Part shown: piece after piece, positions 11,086 through 21,973 of the stretch
How the letters are laid out: the number at the start of each line of letters is the position of its first letter
Position numbering within the stretch: the first letter of the stretch is position 1
From: Apiosordaria backusii
Lineage: Eukaryota; Ascomycota; Sordariomycetes; Sordariales; Lasiosphaeriaceae
DNA: 64,000 nt
Direction: 5' to 3'
Assembly: GCA_030549205.1 (NCBI GenBank)
Contig: JAUKTV010000005.1
Location: 1,798,001 to 1,862,000 of the forward strand
Position numbers and translations under genes: made by a program
Notes under the pieces: model-generated
The model's input: the letters and a program-made list of their open reading frames with translations, nothing else
Databases searched by the model: none
What the model was told of the DNA's origin: nothing

Positions 11086-12523
11086 ATGTCGTCCTCAGGC
11101 TCTGATCAACCACCCTACAACCAATTTTACGACGAACCATGGAGTCCTCCGGTGCCCACCGGCGAGTCGTGGGAGTCAAGGCCTACCGATCTATCCTCTG
11201 GTGCCGATCAGGAAGCCTATTTCCGAGGGAGCTCTGTGGCTCTGAGCTACCCAGACAACGAGGATTACTACCGTGGCAGCACAGTAGAATATCCTTCGCA
11301 AAATGAATACCTCCCTCGAGATGAATACCCCTCCCAGGATGAACATCTCCTCCGGGATAGGTATCCCTCTCGAAACGACTTGAGCTCTGGCAATGGATTT
11401 GTATCTGAGCCCATGGTTTACAGCAACCCAAGTTATGTCCCCAGAGATGTTGAAGATAACCAAAACGATTCTTACAGAGCCACCTTGGATTTGGACTTTT
11501 CGCGACTCAGACTGGAGGAAGTTGATCAAGACTATGGCTCCGGGCAAGCAGATGCTTTGAGAGCCGGTCCATGGGCAGGAGAAGAAGAGATTCTAGCAGG
11601 GGCAGGCACATCTAGCAATGCCATCATCCCAAGTATGTACGGCATGTACCAGAACCAGGAGCAGCCTTCTCTATTACCTGGCGATAACTACATCCTTTCG
11701 AACTCCGATGAACCAGCTCGCAATATGCCCGGAAGCTCAAAACGAAAACATACCACTTCACACACCAGCAAAACACCAAAAGAATCAAAAGGACATGGCC
11801 ACAAAGCCACCCCAGCCTCTTTCCCCAGAGACGTAAATAAGCCATCACTCCCTTTGTCTACATTTCCAAGACTGACAGTTGCTACTGGAAAATACAGGAA
11901 TGGGACACATGGATCTACTTATCGGCTCCGGCGCAGTCGTCCTCTAGCGCGTCGGCGATACCCGCAAAGGCACGATACGATAACAGCAATACTTTCGGTC
12001 CTATCATTAAGAGCAAACTGGCTTACAAGATGGGTTTTGACGAGAGTACACCTCTTGAAAACAGGGCTCGACGGAGCTACGAGACACCAGGCCCAGAAAA
12101 GTTTGCCTACACAGTGGGAACTATATCTCTGGGCATGCAGTTCGATAATCATACATCATCTCCTGGTCTTATACTAGATTTTCACATGATGGACAGGACA
12201 TATATGGACTACGACGTCTTACTCCCTGTCCAGATGATTCCCGGAAATAGTGGCAGTTATTATGATGATTCGGTGCCAGCGGTTGCTGCTACTCAACACG
12301 CTAAATATGCAATGGATAAAGGTAGCTATGTCTCTCCCTCGTTCTTGGCATTTAAAGTATAAAAATGGAAGAGGTATTTGACTGACCAACGCTTATGTAT
12401 CAAGAAACTGAAGAAGAAATGCTTGAACGCAAGCGACGCCAAGAAGAAGAAGCAGAAAGGAAAGAGAGGGAGAGGCAGGCACGCAGAGAGGCAGCAAGGG
12501 CAGCGAAGAAACAAAAGAGGTAA
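11086..12523 (+). CDS. hypothetical acidic protein with basic C-terminal coiled coil
   Basis: Three exons (11086-11832, 11898-12321, 12405-12523) encode about 429 aa, with phases closing at both introns. The first 250 residues are acidic, tyrosine- and serine-rich and probably disordered. They include short degenerate repeats of the type YPSQNEYLPRDEYPSQDEHL. The middle exon looks folded (EWDTWIYLSAP, KLAYKMGFDES, KFAYTVGTISLGMQFDN). The last exon is a charged helix (ETEEEMLERKRRQEEEAERK...) ending in KKQKR, which could serve as a nuclear-localisation or coiled-coil segment. I do not recognise the family. Without the splicing the frame appears to stop at 12175, so the second and third exons are the main evidence for a real gene. 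Confidence 0.72.
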
Positions 12524-13388
12524 ACGGAACTTAGTACATGAAGGCCAACTTACCTAGGTAGATATACGTTACAAATATTGGCTAGATAAGGTTCATAGCG
12601 ATGTCTCAAGTCAAGGCGCAACTAAATGTAGTTCTTTCCTAGGTACCCTTACAACCAGAAGTATCTATTAACTTAAGCTCCGATTGCAAGTTAGAACGCT
12701 AAGATAAAGGTCAAGTGAAGTTTGGACTCTAGTAAGGGAAGCTCAGAAGTGAGATACTTCAAGCTCGGACATATAGTAATAAAGCTCAGATAGGTAATAC
12801 CCGCTTGCTTAGGTCCAGAATCAAAGCCAAAATGGTATGTGTTATCCCTTATCCTCTTTGGGCAGAAAGGCGGGCTGGGGCTTTCAGCCAGCTGGTCCTC
12901 GGCGTTTCAATATTACACTTTTGACAGCCGAAGGAGGCCATTTAGAAGCTCTTTCTCTTGTGGACAGATACATCCACTGATTCAAAAAACGAAGACAATC
13001 CTTTCGACGCACAGCGTGAAACCTGGTATGGGAGCAGGTTTTCAACTCTAAAGTCTCAAGTGCAAAAGATTGTACTTTTTATATCTACTACCGCACAACC
13101 GTTTCCCCCTTGTTTCGCACAGAAGCAATATAGTTCCGGAGATTGAGCTCAACAAAAGTGTATTCATCTATGGACATGTTAATCGCCGCCCCAGGGCCAC
13201 GGTCCGCCCAAGGAATGTTGAATCCAGGCAAAAAAAGGAACCAATGGCCACCGTGGGCGATGAGACAAAATCGAATCATCTGAGCACCAAGCAGCCTTCC
13301 CCAAGAATGAAAGTGTGGATGTGGGCGTCGCCACTTTTAAACACTCCTTATCGTCCGTCGTACCTAAGTTACCAACCTGGCATCTCTT
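12524..13388. other. AT-richer spacer
   Basis: The first 300 bases are AT-rich and contain the perfect palindrome TACCTAGGTA (12551-12560) and a CCTAGGTA (12638-12645). They look like decayed repeat DNA but have no recognisable ends. Small open frames at 12839-13300 are not convincing. Confidence 0.4.
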
Positions 13389-14163
13389 TTAATTCTGCTT
13401 CAGCTCGAAGCAGGTGGTGGATGCAATCTGCCAGCAGGTACCGGCTGAAACCAAGTTAGCAAAGGGTGCTCCGAGTCTTCTAATTTAGTCGATCTGATGA
13501 TTCATGTAGGTATGTACATACGAGAAGTAGGGCCGTTAATGCTTCCGTGCCACGTTGTGCACCGATCGCCATTGAATGGGCCGCGTCTCAGTTGGACATA
13601 CTCGTTGGCTCGAAGCGTGCGGGATGAGAAGCCAATGCTGAACCAGAATGCATTCTCGATCGGCACCCAGCGAGAGTTGTACGCTGGGTTTGTAAAGTGC
13701 CAGGCGGTACCAGTGCCTAGGTAGATAAAAAGGACAAACCACATTAGCCTCCGTTCTCACCGGGGATTTGGAGTACGACTAATAGTTCTAATCACTTACA
13801 CCAGTCACCAGAGTATGTGTTCACAATGATGCTTGTGCTCTGGCGCTTTTCAATGGCAGCGGTAGGCAGCAATCCTCGGGTTTCAAGTTCCTTCTCGTAT
13901 TCCCCGAGATCCTGCTGGGCACGAATCCAGGCCCAACCGAGAGTGCCTGGCTCGGCGGTGTAGTAGCCATCACCCTCGGTGGCGTCGTCAGGGATGGGAC
14001 CCCAAACATCAACACCCAGAGCGGTGGCATTGGCGATCGACTCGGGAACGAGCTTAGCTGGGATGGCGACGGGATTCTCTCTGGGTGTGAGCTCATTCGG
14101 AGCAGCAAACACCGATATCGAGAACAAGGCGACGGCCCCGGAGATTGCGGTAGAGAAGTGCAT
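13389..14163 (-). CDS. small secreted cysteine-containing protein with Kex2-type propeptide
   Basis: Three exons (13800-14163, 13522-13716, 13389-13444) give about 204 aa, with both introns in phase 1. A signal peptide (MHFSTAISGAVALFSISVFA) is followed by an acidic propeptide with one N-x-T site. It ends at a dibasic IEKR, as expected for Kex2 cleavage. The mature part is about 90 residues with four Cys (SGDWC, GDRC, GTCW, TTCF), enough for two disulfides, and is rich in Trp, Asn and Tyr. The third exon supplies the last two Cys, so skipping it would lose both bonds. This plan fits fungal secreted effector or antimicrobial-like peptides, but I see no match to a named family and infer no activity. 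Confidence 0.8.
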
Positions 14164-15049
14164 CTTGATGAGGGTGTTGAAGTACCTAGGCAGAGGGTTG
14201 ATTGGGATGGTGCCGATGAAGGTGATGACAATATTGATGCTTTGTTGCGGAAGACCATGGGCCTCTTTATACCCAACTCCTCGTGGTGTCCAGGTCCTCG
14301 TCAGTAACGTGAAAATCCCCTCAGAAGTCTCATCGGCGACGTGACAGGTGTGCCCTCGGTCAGGCCTCCTCGTATTCATAATATTTTCACGTAATCTTTC
14401 CAGGGCTGGCAGAGCCGATGCTAGTATCAGCGTGTGCAATACAACCTTGAAAAGACACTCCCCCGTTACAGTTGTTGATGACCAAGATCATAAACTGCAG
14501 TCATCTTTATAAGCAAACAATGCGACCTTGTCAAAAGCTATGGTGAAGGGGTTTCAAGAGTGTAGCTAGTCAGACGAACGAATGACAGGCTGATTGATAA
14601 GCTTCCAAGAAAGCTAGGTAAGGTAGCTAGGCAGGGAGAAAGTCAGCATTGGCGTCAGCCATGCAGGAGCATCTACTGAACATCGGATCAGAATGGTCCC
14701 ATTGCGCTTATCCTATACTAATATTAAAACTAAGTTGAGAGTCATCTAGGTAGGCACGTCGTGGATAAAAAATGGAGACTGCTACTGAAAGAAGGTCTTG
14801 CAAGATAACTATTAGGTATTGAAAGATAGTTGATGGGTATTAAATATGGTTTAGTATGGATTTAAGTGCACTTAGAACGCCTATTAAGTATCTTTTAAGG
14901 CCAATCGACTATCCTTGAACGCATTCTTTTAGTAGCAGTCTCTACTTTTTGTCCACAGCGTGGTAGGTTCACAGATTCCGAGCCCTCGTCCAAGCCTCTT
15001 GCCCTCGGTACGCTGCCACCCAGCCTCTTCATCCCAGAGCTACCAGTCA
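14164..15049. other. spacer carrying a MITE
   Basis: This separates the secreted-protein gene from the 3' end of the PRISE reductase; both genes are on the minus strand. It contains TACCTAGG at 14183-14190, 19 bases upstream of the secreted-protein ATG, and the MITE at 14755-14962. Confidence 0.5.
14755..14962. mobile_element. MITE-like element with decayed TIRs and 5-bp target duplication
   Basis: The ends are imperfect terminal inverted repeats. The left end starts CACGTCGTGGATAAAAAATG and the reverse complement of the right end starts CACGCTGTGGACAAAAAGTA. Over the first 40 bases they differ at only a few positions, nearly all C/T or G/A. The element is AT-rich, about 208 bp, and flanked by GTAGG on both sides (14750-14754 and 14963-14967), as expected for a 5-bp target-site duplication. 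It has no coding capacity, so it would be non-autonomous. The transition-type differences fit RIP or ordinary decay. Confidence 0.72.
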
Positions 15050-16399
15050 TCAATGCGTCTTCGGTAGCACCTTCGCAGCCTCCAACTCCCCAAACACATC
15101 TGAGAATGCCTTCCAGGAATCTTGGTATCTGTCAGTCATGATATGTTAGCACCCGATCCACAGCATTCACAAAAGGAACATGAAGAAAACTCACCCACTC
15201 CACCCATACTCCCTCGCCTTACTCATACTAACCACACAATCAAAATCCCTCCCCAGCTCAAAATCAACAAACTTCCACGTCCCCTTCTCCAACCCATCCT
15301 TCTGCAACCCCTCCCTCTCCGCCAACCTCTCCCACGCCTTCTTCACCTCCTCCTGCTGAGCCCACTTAACCATACTCACCCTCTGACTCAGCACATTCCT
15401 CTTCACTCTCCCCTCCAGTCCCAATTCCTTCTCCCAAATCTTAATCGGCGGCGTCTCATTCATCTCCACCTTAGCCCCCAACTTCATGTCCACCTCCTGT
15501 TGAAACTGCCCAGCATCAACCTCCATCCCAAACCTCCTCGCCAGCCTAGGCCACATATCCTCCCAAGCCTGCACATCCCCATTCACCACATTAAACGCCT
15601 GATTCCTCGCCTTCTCCTCCAGCACAACCCACTCGCAAAACTCGGCATGTAACTTCGAACTCGTAAAACAATCAAACCCACTATAAAACCTCTCCGCCCC
15701 AGGAAAAGCCAGCTTCTGCCCCAGTTCCTTGCTAACAGCGGCATAGATACCGAGACCGGAGGCAAGGTTCATGAAGTTACCGTGCGCAAAACCGATGACG
15801 TCGTTGGGGTACGTCACGTTCCATCCGATATGGGGGTTCTCCTTGCAGAAATCGTGGAGGATGTTTTGCTGCCGGTAGTAGAAATTGGGGGGGTAGACGC
15901 TCTGGTCTGTCAGCCAGGGGTCGGATTCGAGCATGGGGAGCTTGGGACGGCCGAGGTGCACGCCGTAGTGCTTGCAGCCTGTGACGAGGAGGATGCGTTT
16001 GAGGGACTTGGTGGCGCCGGTGAAGGTGAGGGCGTTGAGGAAGTTTTGGAGCATGTCGCCGTTGACCTTCCAGTTTTCTGCCTCGGTGGCCTGCTCCATG
16101 TAAGCGGCGAAGAAGACGTACTCGGCGGAGACGTCTTTGAGCTCGGCAGCCATCTCCTCGGCGGAGTGGAGGAGGTCGATGTGGTTGTGGATGACGTTGG
16201 AGGGGTAATCATCCTTCTTGCTGCGGGAGAGGGCGTGGATGGTTTTCCATTTCTGGGGGTTGGAGGCGAGAAGGGAGACGATTTCTCGGCCGAGGATGCC
16301 TTTGTGATTGTTAGTGGGAGGTTGGGGTTGGATAGGTGTACAGAAGTAGGGGATGAAGCATCACATACCGGTTGCGCCGCAGACGATTGCTGTGGACAT
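15050..16399 (-). CDS. PRISE-type short-chain reductase (progesterone 5-beta-reductase/iridoid synthase-like)
   Basis: Three exons (16369-16399, 15195-16299, 15050-15128) encode about 404 aa. The N-terminal Rossmann motif is split by the first intron: MSTAIVCGATG|ILGREIV gives GxxGxxG. Further family landmarks are ALSRSKK for NADP binding, KRILLVTGCKHYGVH, the catalytic-Tyr region NFYYRQQNIL and NVTYPNDVIGFAHGN. The last intron joins ...YGWSG to YQDSWKAFSDVF, the usual PRISE C-terminus, so reading through it would truncate the enzyme. Members are NAD(P)H-dependent enone reductases of the extended SDR class. Fungal substrates are mostly unknown and I infer none. The gene is isolated, not in a visible metabolite cluster. 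Confidence 0.88.
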
Positions 16400-19300
16400 T
16401 TTGACTGGATTCAGGTTACTATAGACGATTGGGAAGTGTTAAACTGAAGAATTGGGACTCTTTTCGGTCTTGAGGTCGAAATAATGAACTTCGTGTATTG
16501 TGAAGGTCTACAAAACGTCAAGGTTTGGGGATGTGAGATTGGTGTGGTTCCAGTCTGATAGTTAAAAATGATGACGTCAAATCGACGAAGTCCCAAGATC
16601 TTCACCACAATGCAACCCTATACGTGTTAATGAGATCACCACAAAGAGCTGCGGAGACCATCTGATTTTACCATATGCTACTACAAATACATGTATGTAC
16701 CACCAAGCAGCCGCCGCCATCAATGGAGGTTCGTTGCTGCCAAACCAGAAAGGCGTCCTCGACTGTTTTGATAGCCCTGTCAGGGGCGGCTCAGGGGCTC
16801 AGGGGCACTGAACCGCCCTTGTCTTACTCTCTTTAAGGCACCCCAAATTCGGTTTGAGCTTATTTTGACGACCACTACAGGCAGCAGCAATCATAAGTCC
16901 CAGCAACACCTGAAGGTATTTTGGAGTGGGACCCGGAGACGGCGTCGGGGTTCTTATGAAGCGGCACGGACTGGTGAAACCAAGATCTCGACTTGGAGCC
17001 AGAAATTCCCCAACAAATCGGCGATCACAGCGGGAAACTGGTAGCGGATGGTTGAGAATAAGTTCTGATGTGAGATGATGGTTCCTGGCGGCGTGTGGCC
17101 CTTCAAGTCTGGAGTCCAATCAGTTTGATATTTGAGACATGACCAGGACATAATGAGGCGGAGAAATCGTTTGTTCGCCGACCATCTGGAGTACTCAGGA
17201 CTGAGGATGTTACAGGAAGGTGTTACCACTCAAGCAGAAGGTTACAGCATGTGATTTGCGTTTCTCGTGTAGTTGCCGAGATGGCTCGGCATAGATCTCC
17301 AGACCGTTTGTTGATGTGGTGATGGACCAGCTTCGATGTAACTCAGGTACCGCAGTCTCATGACTTGTGTTATGATGCTCATGCAAGGAGCAAATTCTGC
17401 GTTTCACCGCATAGAACTGCAAGTGCAACGTTTGATACCCGGCGATGGTCTAGAACTTTTCAAAATGGGGGACAAGAAAGATCCAGCATCATACCACCTC
17501 GCCTGATGCCGGTGATACATTACCGTTCTCTTCACCGATCATATGATATCATGGCGACGATCCTCAACTTCAAAGCCTCAATGCTGTCATGGTTGACCTT
17601 TTGACTTGTCAAGAATGAAAGTTCGCTGGGATAACCCAGTCATCGCCGAATCTGCCGTGAGGTCGGCGACCTGGACGAAGTGGCGAGATCTGAGCAATAG
17701 CCGGCCGGTTCTTAATTCTACTTTCAATGCGGCGCTGTGGGTCAGGTATTAACAGTAGAATTAAGGATATTGTCATCGGACCGAGACCTGATTCCCTCAA
17801 GGGTATCTCCGGGGTTCGGATCGCGCATGTCACGTTGAGTCTTCTGGAAGATTATCAGGGTTTTCGATGATATGGGGTAGATGTTGTAGCATGAGGAGGC
17901 TGTGCATCATCAAAAAGAAGAGCGGTCACCCAAGCGAGCAAATAAGGCTGCAGCGACTTCTGCATGGGGCTTGGTGCATGCCGTATCTTCCAATTCGTCG
18001 TTTCTTGGTTCCGTTTGTTTACAAATTATCCGGCTGGTCAAGAGAATGAATCAGTTTTCGCGCTTGCCCCAAAGCCATGCCGGGGCGCAATCGAGACCTT
18101 TGCTGTCCAGACGTTCCACGGCAGAAGCCACTATCTCCTGCATTCCGGCCTGGCGCAGCCCAGTCACTGTGCAGCTTTGGGGCAGCACCCGACCTAACTC
18201 TCGTGCTGCAAGACGGCTAAGTGATAGGTCGGGGATCCACTGGACAGAGACCGCCGGAGAAGGGCTCAACTGGGTAATAGACCGCAGGGCAACAGTGCAA
18301 CAGTGCAAGTGCCCGATCACCGCCCGCTTTGTGAAGCTCCTCCTGCACGACAGAAAACTTCACTCAATCGAGAAGACAGTATATTATCTTTCAGGTTACG
18401 GTCAAGTAGCTTCAATTACTGTACTTCCCAGTGGCTACTACCTTGCCAGTTTTGGCCTCAATGGCGCCGGCATCGCCGCCAGGTGGAGAGCTGGTGCTCC
18501 TCATTCCCATCTCTAGGGCTGCAGAAAGTGCAGGAGGCGTGCATCACTAGCTCCCAGAGACTCGGGAAATGGAGCATCTCATCCAACAGAACCCAATGGC
18601 CGTTGAAAACCGGGGAATCTGGAGGAGCGACCGACTGCCGCTCGACATCAATACCCCCACCTCAAACCGCAACAATCCACCCTTGGTCGGCCGCTTTGAC
18701 GACCGAGATATCCTTCAGCCGTCACATCGTGAACATGGGCTATAAGCTTCCTGCCTGATCGGGTTGCACTTTGTGAGCTGAAAGACAGCCGAGACCAGCG
18801 ACAGGCCAATCACTGTCACGCCGCAATGCTGAATCCCCACGATCCCACAGAAGAGAGGCCGAGAGGGAGCTCGAAGCCAATCACAGCGCCCGATTTCTCA
18901 TGCCGGCAGGTCCAGCACCACGGGTCTGGCACGCAACCCTCAACTTGACCGCCACGTTGCTTGCCTTCTGACATTCAATCTGGGCAGGGATCCATCCATA
19001 GGGCTGATGTGCACTGCATAGTATCTCCCTGGCCAAGGTCACCAGGTATGTACCACACGGGAACTGGCGAGCACTGCAAGTAATGTTCGTGTTTCATCAC
19101 CAGACGCTTTCTATGTACATTGCTGCCATGCATCATTGCTTGATTGCTCGGAGCATGCCGCAGCATTTCCCTCAGGTGTCACTCAGATCGTGGCGAAGGC
19201 CAAGAGATTCCCTCTCTACTCGATGCTTTCTGGGGCTCAGCATGAGTCTCCTTATACATAAGTAGGGGACGATACCTGCCCGATCAGGCTTCAATTTTGA

Positions 19301-19419
19301 CGCCATATCAACTCGTATCAAGCAGCATACCCATTAATGTTTTAGTATTATTGAACCTACACATCCTAGTATCTCCCTCATTATACGTAATTACGTTTGG
19401 GTCAAGCCTCAGCTACACA
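16400..19419. other. 3-kb gene-free spacer
   Basis: This lies between the divergent PRISE gene (-) and MYB gene (+). Open frames of up to 204 codons (17902-18516) overlap on both strands and show no family features or consistent codon bias. A CAGGGG cluster lies at about 16780-16806. I see no RNA gene or intact mobile element. Confidence 0.45.
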
Positions 19420-20640
19420 ATGTCTCCCACCTCATCAGCCGGTTCGAAACAAAAGGCTCGACAGGTGTGGACTCCTGAGGAGGACCATATTCTTTCAGAA
19501 GCTGTTAGGGCTGGTAAGTGTGTCCCAGCAGGCAAACACCCCGCCTTTGTCCCACCACCTGTATCTAACAGGTAACCCCCGCAGAAACCCCAGCACATGG
19601 TCCTATCAGCTGGCACAAGGTCGCCGCTCATTTACCAGGGCGGAATAACAAGGACTGTCGCAAGCGATGGCATTATAGCATTATCAATACGATCCGGAAG
19701 GGTACATGGACCAAGGACGAGGATCAAAAGCTCAAGGCTGCGGTCGAATTATACGGGGCACGATGGAGTAAGATTGCAGAGGCTGTGGGGACTCGCAATG
19801 GAGATCAGTGCTGGAAGCGGTGGTACGACTGTCTTGATCCCAGCATCGACAAGAGCCCTTGGACATCAGAAGAGGTACGTCTTCTAGTGCGACATGATGG
19901 TAACAGTACCCGTGGTCTGACTGGGTTGTATCCAGGACGCGAGACTTCTCCAACAAGTGAGCAAGAATGGCCGAAACTGGAGCGAAATCGTGCACAAGCA
20001 CTTCCCAAATCGCACTTCCCTATCCGCAAAGAACCGGTACAGCATCCTCCAGCGCAAGCAAGAAAATGCTTCCAAATCCTCGTCCAAAAAGTCATCGGCC
20101 GCCTATTCCGCAGCTTCAAGCCCAAGCCCAGGCCCAAGTCTCAGCTACCTCGGCACCCCTTCCATCGCATCCAGCACGAGCACCCCTGAGCCAGAATCCT
20201 ACCCAGATTGGTTTGTCAACAGCCAGCCCACAAACTCTGGAATGGACTTCAGTCTAGACCAGGGGTACTCGCAACCAAATGGGTGGTACCAAGGTGGCAC
20301 GATGAGCACATCACACTCTCCGAGCCCGCAACTGGGCGTCAATTTGGAATGGACTGACTCCAGCACGACTTGGAGCTCCCCGGATATGAGCTTCTCGCAG
20401 GGGTATTCACCTGCACCCCCGACACTTCTACCTCAACAATCATTGAGTTTCTCAGAGATCGATTACGTCCAAATCCAACAGCCACCACAGCAAATGTATG
20501 AGCAGTTGCCTGTCGATGGCGGGTTGTCTGGGTTTAACATGCTCGGGATCTATCAAACCGATCCACTAGTTTACGATCAAGGCCAACAACCTCTCATGGA
20601 CTTTTCTCAGCCGGTGGGGTATGGTGGTGGGCAATGGTAA
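19420..20640 (+). CDS. three-repeat MYB/SANT transcription factor
   Basis: Three exons (19420-19513, 19585-19874, 19936-20640) encode about 362 aa; the phases close. Repeat 1 starts QVWTPEEDHILSEAV and ends CRKRWHYSI. Repeat 2 is GTWTKDEDQKLKAAV...WSKIAEAVGTRNGDQCWKRW. Repeat 3 is SPWTSEED-ARLLQQVSKNG...RNRTSL-like with SAKNRYSI. The regularly spaced Trp residues and the CxxRW recognition-helix motifs are those of MYB DNA-binding repeats. Both introns fall inside the MYB region. Residues after about 165 are Ser/Pro/Gln/Tyr-rich with no fold and probably serve as an activation domain. It is expected to be nuclear, and target genes cannot be inferred from the context. Confidence 0.88.
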
Positions 20641-21973
20641 TGCATCTGATGTCAGGTTCGGACAGGCACGAGAGAGAGAGAGAGGGAGTGGTCTAAAAGC
20701 TGCACTGGATGCATTATCTTTGTCTTGTCTGATGACGGACAAAAGTTCATGGTTGCATGGGTTTGGAGTTTTCGCATGTCTGGGCTGGTGCTCTGCTTTT
20801 TGGATTCATCTTTACTTTAGCACCGAATTCTCTGCTTGACATCAAAAATAGAGAAAATTCACAGTTAATTTAACCTTATCTTGCATATTCCAGAAGAAAC
20901 TCGGCTTAGTTTCCCGTGAAATGCGCTCTCCAAAGGCCAGATATTGAGCATACCAATAACACGATACTTGGTAACAACCCAGCTACAAAGACTCCAACAC
21001 CTCCCATCCGATATCTTCACCATGCAATAACAACATCACCCACCCCCTCCCTATAATAAAACAACACCACCCCTAACAAACAATCAATCAATTAGCCCAC
21101 CCCTTCCCTTCATCTTGCTAAAACAGTCAAAACATTGACGACAGTTCACCCACCTATCATAAACCACGACGGTCCACCCCCCGAACAGTCCACAATTTCC
21201 TGGAAACCAGACAACACGAGAGCTTCCGCTAGCTCTGGCAGACAATCCAATATTGCCCATCGAAAGACTTTGAATTCGTCAATGTTGGCGAACAACATTG
21301 GGGGCATGTGGAAGTTGCGTAAGGTAGCCATGAGGGGAGGGGGGTGGTGAGGCGGGATAGGGGAGTTGGGTTGGTTTCCGATCCAGGGGGTTCACTGGTG
21401 GGATTTGAGGATCCCATCAGGTTGTCCTTGGGTTTTAGGGAGGAAAGGTGAGTTGTGGGTATGAAGAGAGAGATATTTTCATCACCTTCACGTTGTTTAC
21501 CTAGATTTGAGAATTGAGATGGTTTCTTGGCGACCTGCAGCTGAAGGGGGATGAGCACCCAATAGTGCCAGTGTGCATGGCGAAGCTGAGGATGGTTTGG
21601 TCTGGGGCAGCATTCTGGTGATATCTAAATAGATGTAAAGTACCACCAACGAGAAACACTTAGAGATATTGTCAATTGAACAAAATGCCACTGATATGGC
21701 AAGATAGGTAAGTATTTAGTGAACGGCGCTTGGACCGCAAGCCCCTGAACCCCTGAGCCCCTGAAATCCGGCGCAGCCGACCAACTCGGAACGGTCCATG
21801 AAAACATGAGAAGGTGACCAATATAAGACGAGTACTCTCAAACAAGCCATTCCATTTTTAAAGTTCATGACATCTTCGGGAGGCGGTATACAAAAAGAAA
21901 TAAATTGCCAGTAGGACATAGCAGCCCAGGACCCAAAGCCAAAGAGAAGAAAACCCCGAATATATCAACTCCG
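20641..21973. other. intergenic spacer
   Basis: This is the 3' flank of the MYB gene and, on the other strand, of the NLR gene (convergent). It contains a short GA repeat (about 20670-20684) and a CAGGGG cluster on the minus strand (about 21744-21764). No gene is supported. Confidence 0.45.

Noticed and set aside
17902..18516. 204-codon frame in the 3-kb spacer
   Set aside because: No domain, no splice continuity and overlapping frames on both strands.
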